Assembly: GCF_963667135.1 (NCBI RefSeq)
Contig: NZ_OY762974.1
Location: 3,162,001 to 3,226,000 of the forward strand
DNA: 64,000 nucleotides
Direction of reading: 5' to 3'
Origin: an uncultured Macellibacteroides sp.
GTDB lineage: Bacteria > Bacteroidota > Bacteroidia > Bacteroidales > Tannerellaceae
Position 1 is the stretch's first letter. Each line of letters opens with the position of its first letter. This document shows positions 41,411 through 50,106 of the stretch, piece by piece. Both the position numbers and the translations under genes were made by a program. The notes beneath the pieces are model-generated. The model ran no database searches and was not told the origin of the DNA. It was given only the letters and a program-made list of their open reading frames with translations.

Positions 41411-43468
41411 TCATTTTTCTCCTTTGATTCTAATACACTCAAGCGCTTTCATTCGTAATTCTTTCCCGTCAGGCAATTGAATAGAATGTTCTTTATCATC
41501 CATATTTACCATTAATAGGGCTTTATTTCCTTTTGGCCCAATCCACATGGCTCCTCTTACGGCAGGGGAAGATCCCATATTGGGAACCTGTAACAGGGGA
41601 TTATCGCCGCCAGGTATCACTTCCTGAATAAAACGTCCGCCATAAATCAGATCATGCTGCGAGCGTCTGAAACGTACCATTTCCCGTAGAAACTCAGCTT
41701 CTTTCGTAGCTTCGGGAGCCATAATCAGTTCCGGTTTGATCCAGCCCAATTGTGATCCCCAGAGCAATCCCATTACATTTTTCATACGGAAAGTCAGACT
41801 GTTTACCTTTTCGGTAGCCGGATAGTAAAGGAAACAGTTCACCATCATCCGGTCCGAATATACCAGAGGAAAGAGTGGAACTTGCTTCACGTTGTCTCCC
41901 TGTGGCGTATTTACCATAAGCATCAGATCAAACAAGTCCATATAACACTCTGCGTTTTCTTCCGTAATCAGAATATTATCCGGACGAAGGTTTTTACGGA
42001 CCTTTTCCAGTAACGACCGGTAGGAGGCATGCCAGAATGAACCGCCACCCAAAGGATGGTTATGATTTTTTGCCCAACAGGGGAATCCCCAGCCCGCTCC
42101 AACCTGATCAATATATACCCCGTTACTACCCAATTCTGTTTGAACTCTGTCTGTCAGATCGAGGATAATCCGTTGCCAGATCTCCGAAGAGGGGCAAGTC
42201 ACGGAATTTGGAACCATGGAGCCATATACTTCCGTATAGAGAGTTCCGTCTTCTTTGCGGCAGGAGGCGTCCTTTCCGTTTAACTGTTGATAGCTTTTGC
42301 TGGCCGGATCCCAAAGACGACCATTGGTATAAGGAATAACATGAGATCCTCTTTTCTGCACTTCTCTCATCATTGGAAGAAACTCTTCTCTAGGTGGAAA
42401 GTATTCGGGATAGGACACATCATATTCAATCTGATGCCAGCGATACCAGTGACAAGCAGCTTCCGGTCCAAAAAAGTCAAGGGCTTTCTTCAATGAAGTA
42501 CGGGTAACTTCTGTAGTAAAATGAGGACGAAGCCACATATCCGCATTCAATACCCATTTGGGCAAATTACGTGATGCAAATGATTTACTGCCCCAGACTG
42601 TTTCAAAGGTGAAAGGTCTGTACCACTCCACGACAGCTTTTTCCCAACCGTCGGGATGTAATCCGACAGAGGTTTTCCACGGCAAACAAAATGTTCCACC
42701 CTGTGCCGGTGTCCAGGCTTCGGATGTTACAATTTCGGAAGAGAGCACTGCTAATGGACCTGCCCCTTTAGCCCTGAACGTTTTTATAGAAGCCCCCTTG
42801 TCGTGTGTGGCAAAATACAATGTGTTCAGGCCGTTATGCATACACATTAACTGCATGACTCCGGAATGAGACGGATATTGGGCTGCATAATTATCTAAAG
42901 ATGACAGGTCATATTCCACGCCCCATCCTTCAGGCATAATAATCTTTGAAGTTTCTGGTCTTTTTATATACAATCTGGGGAAATCAACCCTGGAAACAAT
43001 CCACCCTGCCGGCAGATCCGTTTCGATCTCCCATTGGGAAAGTTTTGAATTGTTTTCCAGACTGACAAGAACACGAACGGGATAATATATATCTTTGGAA
43101 AGACGCATTTTCCATTTAAAAACCAAAGATGCCCTTTCTTTATCATTTTCTTTAATCTCTACCCCTTCATAAACTCCGTTGGAAGGATCTAAAAGAGGAT
43201 TTATTCCATTGGGTCCTTTCAGCGTTATCTGCCAGAGAAAACCTGGCATTCCACCTTCCGGCAGCCACGATGTCCTCTTATCAGACATTTCCAACACTTT
43301 AAATTGGTTCCCATCCGAAAAAGACAGATGCATAACCCCGTTATCCAGAACGATCTTCCCCTCTTCTTTTTTTAGTAACGTTTCTTCGGACGCACAGACA
43401 CGGAACGGCAAACTTCCTGACAGTAGGAAAGACAAAAGCAGAAAAAGCAAACAATCCAATTTTTTCAT
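41411..43468 (-). CDS. DUF6259 secreted glycosidase-like protein, paralogue B
   Basis: A 685-residue protein clearly homologous along its whole length to 39227-41248: shared WQxxLKGPNGxNPxLxP, GVYIDQVGAGW, HPLGGGSFWHASYRSL and ITEENAECYMDLFDLM. Signal peptide at the N-terminus (LLSGSLPFRVCA). The start codon overlaps the stop of the broken gene 43468-43845 (TAATG). The pair probably arose by tandem duplication. Not enough is known to propose a substrate. Confidence 0.7.
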   Translation of the reverse strand: MKKLDCLLFLLLSFLLSGSLPFRVCASEETLLKKEEGKIVLDNGVMHLSFSDGNQFKVLEMSDKRTSWLPEGGMPGFLWQITLKGPNGINPLLDPSNGVYEGVEIKENDKERASLVFKWKMRLSKDIYYPVRVLVSLENNSKLSQWEIETDLPAGWIVSRVDFPRLYIKRPETSKIIMPEGWGVEYDLSSLDNYAAQYPSHSGVMQLMCMHNGLNTLYFATHDKGASIKTFRAKGAGPLAVLSSEIVTSEAWTPAQGGTFCLPWKTSVGLHPDGWEKAVVEWYRPFTFETVWGSKSFASRNLPKWVLNADMWLRPHFTTEVTRTSLKKALDFFGPEAACHWYRWHQIEYDVSYPEYFPPREEFLPMMREVQKRGSHVIPYTNGRLWDPASKSYQQLNGKDASCRKEDGTLYTEVYGSMVPNSVTCPSSEIWQRIILDLTDRVQTELGSNGVYIDQVGAGWGFPCWAKNHNHPLGGGSFWHASYRSLLEKVRKNLRPDNILITEENAECYMDLFDLMLMVNTPQGDNVKQVPLFPLVYSDRMMVNCFLYYPATEKVNSLTFRMKNVMGLLWGSQLGWIKPELIMAPEATKEAEFLREMVRFRRSQHDLIYGGRFIQEVIPGGDNPLLQVPNMGSSPAVRGAMWIGPKGNKALLMVNMDDKEHSIQLPDGKELRMKALECIRIKGEK

Positions 43469-43845
43469 TAGTATCTTGATTTATCAATTGCTCTTTTTAA
43501 TTCAGCCCATAAATCGTACTGAATAACCTGTACGATGTCAAAAACCATAAGACCTTCAGAATTCTTTAGGCAAAGATAGGCAGCATCTTCGATCTTTTTC
43601 CAATTATTTGCATATATACTCCCATATATTTTACAATCGCCGTAAAGCAAATGTTTGCCTCTTGCTAATCCATATTCTATGGATTCCGGATCATACTTGC
43701 TGCAGGCCCAATTCTGACCATTCGCATATAAAGCGCCATACCCGGATGCAGCCCAATATTCAAGTTGTACATTGGGTTTTATTGATTTGATTTCTTCCTT
43801 GGCTTTCTTAACAAAATCATGAATTACTTTAGATCTGAATTCAAA
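43468..43845 (-). pseudogene. 3' fragment of a broken gene upstream of DUF6259 B
   Basis: A 125-codon open stretch lacking any start and blocked by TAG at 43846-43848, close to the junction with the hutI repeat. It reads FEFRSKVIHDFVKKAKEEIK, then NVQLEYWAASGYGALYANG and ends ELKRAIDKSRY. Codon and residue usage look normal. The hydrophobic/aromatic pattern resembles the end of a TIM-barrel glycosidase, but I cannot name a family. Its stop overlaps the next ATG (TAATG), so it once headed the same operon. Its 5' part was lost when the duplication junction formed. Confidence 0.6.
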
Positions 43846-43878
43846 CTATTTTCTGGCATGCTTCCCATCATGCCGGGT

Positions 43879-44134
43879 GTCGCCATCGGGTAACATGAAG
43901 TTTATCCTGTCTTTGGCAACAATCGTCATGAAGTTAACCCCCGAAGAGGCAATCAATGCAGCCACCATGACTATCACTAATGCCCATGGCATTAGTGATA
44001 GTCATGGTTCTATCTGTGTCGGTAAACGTGCAAATGTGATTATCACGAAAGAAATTCCGTCGCTCTACTTTTTGCCCTATGCATATACGTCCGACTTGAT
44101 AGATCGGGTGATTCTTGGCGGCAAAGTGATGTAA
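43879..44134 (+). pseudogene. Partial hutI 3' copy
   Basis: Right member of the direct repeat with 38923-39156. It encodes SPSGNMKFILSLATIVMKLT to RVILGGKVM and stops at 44132-44134, missing the first ~330 codons of hutI. A 19-base patch (43969-43987) is replaced so that the repeat's residues change to MTITNAHG in place of INGAYAMG. After 44112 it diverges but still encodes VILGGKV. It lies one base from the stop of the convergent GH92 gene. Confidence 0.85.
43964..44008. repeat. Perfect 45-base palindrome within the hutI copy
   Basis: Arms 43964-43984 and 43988-44008 are exact reverse complements (21 bases each) around the 3-base spacer CAT. In intact hutI the same place (39008-39052) is only an imperfect inverted repeat with ACCAT/ATGGT outside and TGCC/GGCA inside. 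Confidence 0.9.
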
Positions 44135-44135
44135 C

Positions 44136-47100
44136 CTATTCTACTCCCCATGTTGTATTTGGCTCCGGACCCATTTCGAGAACGAGCGTGCCGCCTTTAA
44201 GTAGCTCCGCTGCCGGGAAATGGAACGTGTGAAGTGCTTTGCCGTTTAGGCTGGCACTTTGTACGTATATGTTTTTGCGGGAGGTGTTTTTGGCTTCGAT
44301 GATGAAGCTTTTACCTCTGCCGAATTGGTTACCCAGGTTGATCTCTGCTTTTTCGTACAGTGGACTGGCTATTTCGTAGATTGGATGGGTGCGGCAACCT
44401 CCGTCGGTCTGGAACAATCCCAGGGAGGCCATAACGAGCCAGGCGCTCATTTGTCCTTGATCTTCATCTCCGAGATAGGCATTGGCTTGCGCGGTTCCAT
44501 AGTAGCGCTCGATAATGGAGCGACTCCATTTCTGGGTGAGCCAGGGTTTGCCTGCCCAGTTAAACAAGAAGGCAAAATGCATGGATTGCTGGTTGCCTTG
44601 TACCACCGGGTAATCCCAGTATTGGTCGTTAGGGGCATTGTACCTCCAGGGTTCGCTGGCCTCGAAGCCCCATTGCAGACGCTGAATGAAGCGGTCTTTT
44701 CCAATGGCTTTGGCAAGTGCAGGCACATCTTGTGGCACGAAGTAAGTGAGCTGCCAGGAATTTCCTTCTACGTATTGTTCGTTGGCTCCGGAATGAAACG
44801 GATCAAAGTCAGCTACCCAGCTGCCATCGCTGTTTCGTAACTGTGCATAGCCGGTTTCAGGATTAATCGCATTGAGCCACCAGGTACCCCGGTCGGCAAA
44901 TGTTTTATAATCTGCTTCGAGACCCAACGATTTGGCGAACTGAGCAACTGTCCAGTCGTCGAACGAATATTCCAGCGTATTGGAGAAACGGCCCAGATCG
45001 GCAGGTACATACTTATGTTTGAGGTAGGGGACAAGGTCGCGGTTACCTGCATAGCCTCCGCATACCTTCTGACTAGGTGTTGTCTGCATTTTCTTAACGG
45101 CTTCGAAGGCTTTTGAGGCATTGAAGTCACGGATACCCATTTGATAGGCTCCTACGATGAGGGGTATTTCGTGTTCGGCAACCATCACCGGAATGTATTC
45201 CATTCCCGCCGGACCTTTGGCAAGCCATCCGTTTGCATCGTACATGGCAAGCTGCGATTTTACCCAGCGGTTGCTCCATTCGGGCGTAACGAGATTCCAG
45301 AATTGGTTGAGGTTCCAGAATGTATTCCAGAAGGCATCGCAACCCAAAGCAACATCATCCGGATTCGTGAAACGACGTACCTGCTCGTCGGCCGATATCC
45401 ATTCGCCGTTTACATCACTCCATGTATTCCGACTGCAAAGCGCGCGGTACATATTGGTATAAAAACGAACTTTCTCCAACCGGTTGGAGGTAGTTATATT
45501 GACACGCCCAAGCAGTTCGTTCCATACATTTAGCTGATTGGACCGAACAGACTGAAAGTCCCATCCAAAGGGTTTGCTTATTTCCGTTTCAAGGTTCAGC
45601 GCCGCATTTGCAACACTAACCAGGGATATGCCCGATCTGGCCTGTACAACGCCCGATTGATGGGTGTCGAATTGCAGCCATACGCCACCCTCCTTGCTGT
45701 TTTTTGCAGCTATGTGATCGGATACCTGAAGCTTGTCGTCTATCCAGCCTCCCATGGATTGGATGGGCTGATCAAACTCGATAACGAAATGGAGGGTGTA
45801 TTCCTGATCGGCATCGTGACTCCATACGTTTTTGGATAGCTGGTGACTGTATCCTTCGATGCGGGTATCGCTTACTTTGCGGATATCCATATCCTGAAGC
45901 AGGTAATCGTATTCGGTGGGAATGTGGAGGTCTACCACTATGCGCGAACTGTCGCGGTCTTTCGGAAAGGTATAGCGTTGAAACCCACAATGAGTAGTCG
46001 CCGTTAGTTCGGCCAGTATATCGTAGTCTGTAAGCTTTACCTTATAATAGCCCAGTGGAGCTTCCTCGGTCGATTTGTCAATACGGGAACGATACCCGGA
46101 GTCCGGATGCATCTCGTCGCCCATCACGGTTTGCAGTTTCCCGTTGGTAGGCAACATTCCCAATCCTCCCATGGTCCATTCGTGAATATGGCTGAAGCAG
46201 CCTACACTTTCAAAAGTGGGCTGATAGCCTGCCTGCCAACCATCGTTCTGGTTATCCGGACTAAGCTTTACCATCCCGAAAGGCATCCACGGTCCCGGAG
46301 CAATCATCCATCGGGAATGGGCTGTACCCATGCGGGTATCCACATAGCCTGCCGGTGATTGTGCAGGCTGAGGAGATCTTTTTACCTTCCCTTTTTGCAT
46401 AACCTTCCCATTACTGTAAATAAGATACTGACTGGTTTTGGGTGATGTTACCGCAGGCATGGGAGCTTCAAACTGATAACGGGCCGTGTCGGCTTTGGCG
46501 GAATAGATTTCCTTTCCATCCAGCTGCACAGAAAGAACCGGTGAACCTTCAAGATGTTCTACGTCGACCAACAGTGGCTGATACTTTTTATTGTTATTGC
46601 TTATCTCGTAACCTGCTGGTTGTACGCCACGGACAAAGAGCTGTCCGGGAGTAACCAGGGTTGTTCCCAGGGGAGCTTCGAGGCGAATGTTATCGAATAA
46701 AATCCACGATCCCTCCAATACCGAAAGAGTGATACAATTGCCACCTTCGCGGATTGTACTGTTTTGTATGGGTATGACTAGTGTCTGGTGGTTTGCCCCA
46801 GTTAGTTTGCCAACAATGGAGGAGTCGTTTCCTCCGGCTGCCAGCTGAAACTTTTCAGCCTTGTCGTTGATGCTTACCTTCAACAACGGGGGCTTCTTTA
46901 CTGCATTGTCTGCTACTTCGATGATCAGTTTCCATATCCCTTTAGCGGGAAGTTTCTCGATCCCGAACAGCAGGTTCGTTTCGTGCGTACGCCATCCGGC
47001 AGTCGACCAGGTACCGCCCCATTCGTCGGCCGGTCCCGGAATCACGTAGGGGAACGATTCGTTGGGATTGCTTTTGCCGATGAGGAAGTATTTATCTTCG

Positions 47101-47273
47101 AAACCAAAATCGTTTGCCAGGAATTGTTTGTAGTTATTTGGTCCTAATGCCAGTTCGGCAGTGGATTTATCAGGCTTGCCAATGCTCCATAGTGTATGTT
47201 TGCTATCCGCAGATTTACCAAAAACGCTGGTTAGCGCACCAAGTAAGAAGGCAGTAAGAAGAACTTTTTTCAT
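44136..47273 (-). CDS. GH92 alpha-mannosidase with N-terminal carbohydrate-binding-like domain
   Basis: Secreted GH92 exo-alpha-mannosidase of 1045 residues. The signal peptide (KVLLTAFLLGALTSVFG) is followed by an N-terminal ~300-residue region (YVIPGPADEWGGTWSTAGWR, then SWILFDNIRLEAPLG) resembling the C-terminal domain of rhamnogalacturonan lyases. The GH92 catalytic part follows: YVDTRMGTAHSRWMIAPGPW, GMVKLSPDNQNDGW, FWNTFWNLNQFWNLVTPEW and GDEDQGQMSAWLVMASLGLF with the catalytic-type Glu/Asp region. I use ATG 47273 for its signal peptide rather than the upstream ATG 47321. It lies 54 bases downstream of the araC gene on the same strand. Confidence 0.9.
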   Translation of the reverse strand: MKKVLLTAFLLGALTSVFGKSADSKHTLWSIGKPDKSTAELALGPNNYKQFLANDFGFEDKYFLIGKSNPNESFPYVIPGPADEWGGTWSTAGWRTHETNLLFGIEKLPAKGIWKLIIEVADNAVKKPPLLKVSINDKAEKFQLAAGGNDSSIVGKLTGANHQTLVIPIQNSTIREGGNCITLSVLEGSWILFDNIRLEAPLGTTLVTPGQLFVRGVQPAGYEISNNNKKYQPLLVDVEHLEGSPVLSVQLDGKEIYSAKADTARYQFEAPMPAVTSPKTSQYLIYSNGKVMQKGKVKRSPQPAQSPAGYVDTRMGTAHSRWMIAPGPWMPFGMVKLSPDNQNDGWQAGYQPTFESVGCFSHIHEWTMGGLGMLPTNGKLQTVMGDEMHPDSGYRSRIDKSTEEAPLGYYKVKLTDYDILAELTATTHCGFQRYTFPKDRDSSRIVVDLHIPTEYDYLLQDMDIRKVSDTRIEGYSHQLSKNVWSHDADQEYTLHFVIEFDQPIQSMGGWIDDKLQVSDHIAAKNSKEGGVWLQFDTHQSGVVQARSGISLVSVANAALNLETEISKPFGWDFQSVRSNQLNVWNELLGRVNITTSNRLEKVRFYTNMYRALCSRNTWSDVNGEWISADEQVRRFTNPDDVALGCDAFWNTFWNLNQFWNLVTPEWSNRWVKSQLAMYDANGWLAKGPAGMEYIPVMVAEHEIPLIVGAYQMGIRDFNASKAFEAVKKMQTTPSQKVCGGYAGNRDLVPYLKHKYVPADLGRFSNTLEYSFDDWTVAQFAKSLGLEADYKTFADRGTWWLNAINPETGYAQLRNSDGSWVADFDPFHSGANEQYVEGNSWQLTYFVPQDVPALAKAIGKDRFIQRLQWGFEASEPWRYNAPNDQYWDYPVVQGNQQSMHFAFLFNWAGKPWLTQKWSRSIIERYYGTAQANAYLGDEDQGQMSAWLVMASLGLFQTDGGCRTHPIYEIASPLYEKAEINLGNQFGRGKSFIIEAKNTSRKNIYVQSASLNGKALHTFHFPAAELLKGGTLVLEMGPEPNTTWGVE

Positions 47274-47327
47274 AATTATATAATTTGAGGCAAAGGAAGC
47301 TGACTTTGAGCAACGAAACAAGTAACT

Positions 47328-48236
47328 TTATTCCGATTGGGTTGGACTATGTTCTGATTCTTTCTTTCGGTATGCCGAGGGCGAGATGCCCATTACTTTG
47401 GTAAATATCCGCGAGAAGTAAGCAGGTTCCTCAAATCCCAGTAAAATAGCTATTTCATTTAGTTTAAGATTGGTAAGTTCAATATATTGACAGGCCTTTT
47501 GAATTTTCAAATGGATAAAGAAGCTGATGGGAGAGGCTCCTGTCTCTTTTTGAAACAACATGGAAAAGTGAGAAGGAGAATATTTAAAATAGGCGGCCAG
47601 TTGTTCCAATGTAAGGTTATTCTCAATATTTTCTTGCATAAAATGCACGACCCTCGATGAAAAAGGATATTCCTTGTGACTAGGTATTTTATAGTGCCGA
47701 TACTGCTCCAACCATAAAAAAGAGCCTAAAAACATATAGAGGCACATCGACGAATAGATCATGTATTCTTTAATATATCCCATGGAAAAACAACTGTATA
47801 TTTCTTCAAACAACTGCGTTCTGTCCTGTAGTCTGGAATGATCTCCGGGTAGTATAGAAGCCGGCGCCGGTTGAGACGGGAAAAAGCTATTGCTAATCTT
47901 GCCACGGAAGTGCAGCCAGTAGATAGTCCATGGATTGTTTTCGTCTGCACCAAAAGAGTACGGTTGGTTGGCCGGGATAATAATATACTGATTCTTCTCA
48001 ATTGGATACTCTATCCCCCGGATGCGATACCATCCTTTGCCATCCACACAGTAAATAAGCATGCCGTAATTGCATCCTTGATCCTTTTGTACAAAATGAT
48101 ACTTTACCTTAGGGAAGAATCCGATCTTTCGTACATATAAATTTCCAATAAGCGGATCGAGGCTGTATCTTGTAAGCAGCTCTTCCGGCAGGGATACAGA
48201 ACGTTCTCCTTTAAATCCTTCTTTTATCTTTATCAT
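47328..48236 (-). CDS. AraC-family regulator of the mannoside locus
   Basis: 302-residue regulator. The N-terminal cupin domain (CNYGMLIYCVDGKGWYRI, PIEKNQYIIIPANQPYSFG) is the sugar-sensing type, and the C-terminal double HTH is LTLEQLAAYFKYSPSHFSMLF and LNEIAILLGFEEPAYFSRIF. ATG 48236 matches the domain start; the frame is open far upstream over the divergent gene and that extension is rejected. It is divergent from the mannose-6-phosphate isomerase gene and lies upstream of GH92, so it likely controls both directions. Confidence 0.88.
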   Translation of the reverse strand: MIKIKEGFKGERSVSLPEELLTRYSLDPLIGNLYVRKIGFFPKVKYHFVQKDQGCNYGMLIYCVDGKGWYRIRGIEYPIEKNQYIIIPANQPYSFGADENNPWTIYWLHFRGKISNSFFPSQPAPASILPGDHSRLQDRTQLFEEIYSCFSMGYIKEYMIYSSMCLYMFLGSFLWLEQYRHYKIPSHKEYPFSSRVVHFMQENIENNLTLEQLAAYFKYSPSHFSMLFQKETGASPISFFIHLKIQKACQYIELTNLKLNEIAILLGFEEPAYFSRIFTKVMGISPSAYRKKESEHSPTQSE

Positions 48237-48270
48237 GGTTGTATCGTAAGATTGTATAAGTAAATCGGAA

Positions 48271-48310
48271 CAAATGTACTTCCATGTGTTGTAATAACGA
48301 AATACCTTTG
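48271..48310. promoter_or_regulatory. Divergent promoters, araC and PMI operon
   Basis: The minus strand reads TACATTTG at 48271-48278 (araC; ATG 48236). The plus strand reads TACCTTTG at 48303-48310 (26 bases before ATG 48336). Confidence 0.5.
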
Positions 48311-48335
48311 CAATAAAAATAAAGAAAGATATAAA

Positions 48336-50087
48336 ATGAGAAAAAGCAACTATGATAAATACCCTGCAACCGTTGTAAATGGTACGCTTTGGAAAGGATG
48401 GGATGAAATAAGGCTTCGGCTGGAAATGGCCTGTGGTATTTCCAAAGATAGAAAACGTCATGTTTTGGTTGTGGAGTGTTATCAGGGTATACATCACGCT
48501 GAATTGCTTGAACAGTTCAGGATGATGGCCCCGGACACCCTGGTGGATACTTCTTCGCTCTTTAAACCGGAGGCTGCCATAAAATCCATGACTTATCCGT
48601 ACCTGACCGACGATCGTTTGTTTGGCAAACGTGCGTCGTTTTCGTATGCCGATTACCTGGACGAGGATAAGGTATCTTCTTTCCTCAAACGCATTGAAAC
48701 CTTGTCGGGTCTTGTTATCGTTTATGGACATGGAGCAGCCGAAGTGGTTCCGGAACCGGATACGCTTATTTATGCCGATATGGCCCGTTGGGAGATTCAG
48801 CAACGTTTCCGGCGGAATGAGATTGATGGTTTGGGTGTTAGTAACCGTAGGGAGGCCCCATCGTTGCATTATAAGCGCGGGTACTTTATCGATTGGAACG
48901 TATGCGACAATCTAAAAAAGAGATTGTTTTCCAAAGTGGATTACTGGCTCGATACACATAAGGCTGGTGAGCCGCGGATGATCGACAGCTCTACCTGGAA
49001 ACAGGGATTGGAACAGACTGTACGCACTCCCTTTAGAGTGGTTCCGTTTTTTGATCCGGCTCCCTGGGGTGGCCAGTGGATGAAGGAGGTATGCGATTTA
49101 GATAAAGAGAAGGATAATTACGGTTGGTGTTTTGACTGTGTGCCCGAAGAGAATAGTCTCTACTTTCAGGTAGCTGGCAAACGCTTTGAAATGCCGGCTA
49201 ATAACTTGGTATTCTATAAAACCCGCGAACTGTTAGGTGGACCTGTAGAGGCTCGTTTCGGACAGGATTTTCCTATTCGTTTCGACTTTCTGGATACTAT
49301 GGGAGGCGGACATCTGAGTCTTCAGGTGCATCCTACTACCCAGTATATACGCGATACGTTTGGCATGTACTATACGCAGGACGAAAGCTATTACCTGCTT
49401 GATGCCGGTGAAGGTGCTACCGTATATTTAGGGTTGAAGACGGGTGTGAACCCGGATGAAATGGTTGATGCCTTAAACGAAGCACAGAAATCGGGTTGCT
49501 CTTTTGATGCGGATAAGTATATTAACCAGTGGCCTGCTAAAAAGCATGACCATTACCTGATACCGGGAGGAACGATTCATTGTTCCGGTTCGGAAGCTAT
49601 GGTGTTGGAAATTAGTGCAACTCCGAGTATCTTTACCTTCAAACTCTGGGATTGGGACCGCTTAGGGCTGGATGGTTTGCCTCGTCCGATTAATATTGGT
49701 CATGGGTCGAAGGTGATTCAGTGGGAACGTCAGACCGACTTTGTAAGGAAGCATCTTATAAATCAAGTTGAACGTATTGCCGAAGGCGATGGTTGGAAAG
49801 AGGAGCGTACTGGTTTGCATGAAAACGAATTCATAGAAACCCGTCGTCATTGGTTTACGGGCACGGTTTCTCATCATACCGGAGGTGGAGTAAATGTGTT
49901 GAATGTGATTGAAGGCGACGAACTGCTGGTTGAAAGTGAGACGGATGCTTTTGTTCCTTTTGTTGTGCATTATGCGGAAACCTTTATCATTCCCGCATGC
50001 GTAGGTAGTTATACCATCCGTCCTTATGGAGTATCCGAAGGAAAAACATGTGGAACCATTAAGGCATATGTCCGTTTCAGAGAATAG
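48336..50087 (+). CDS. Class I mannose-6-phosphate isomerase with N-terminal kinase-like domain
   Basis: 583 residues in two parts. Residues ~1-220 have a nucleotide-hydrolase look (RKRHVLVVECYQGIHHAELL, LVIVYGHGAAEV, LIYADMARWEIQQRFRR) without a classical Walker A. Residues ~250-583 are a PMI-like cupin with GGGHLSLQVHPTTQYIR (zinc His) and LIPGGTIHCSGSEAMVLEIS. Converts mannose-6-phosphate to fructose-6-phosphate (inference). It begins an operon with ROK (20-base gap) and GH92, matching mannose catabolism. The N-terminal domain's role is unclear. Confidence 0.78.
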   Translation: MRKSNYDKYPATVVNGTLWKGWDEIRLRLEMACGISKDRKRHVLVVECYQGIHHAELLEQFRMMAPDTLVDTSSLFKPEAAIKSMTYPYLTDDRLFGKRASFSYADYLDEDKVSSFLKRIETLSGLVIVYGHGAAEVVPEPDTLIYADMARWEIQQRFRRNEIDGLGVSNRREAPSLHYKRGYFIDWNVCDNLKKRLFSKVDYWLDTHKAGEPRMIDSSTWKQGLEQTVRTPFRVVPFFDPAPWGGQWMKEVCDLDKEKDNYGWCFDCVPEENSLYFQVAGKRFEMPANNLVFYKTRELLGGPVEARFGQDFPIRFDFLDTMGGGHLSLQVHPTTQYIRDTFGMYYTQDESYYLLDAGEGATVYLGLKTGVNPDEMVDALNEAQKSGCSFDADKYINQWPAKKHDHYLIPGGTIHCSGSEAMVLEISATPSIFTFKLWDWDRLGLDGLPRPINIGHGSKVIQWERQTDFVRKHLINQVERIAEGDGWKEERTGLHENEFIETRRHWFTGTVSHHTGGGVNVLNVIEGDELLVESETDAFVPFVVHYAETFIIPACVGSYTIRPYGVSEGKTCGTIKAYVRFRE

Positions 50088-50106
50088 AATTAAACAAGCG
50101 TAAACC

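Noticed and set aside
48237-48869. Long N-terminal extension of the AraC regulator
   Set aside because: The extra residues overlap the divergent PMI gene and its promoters; the AraC domain begins at 48236.
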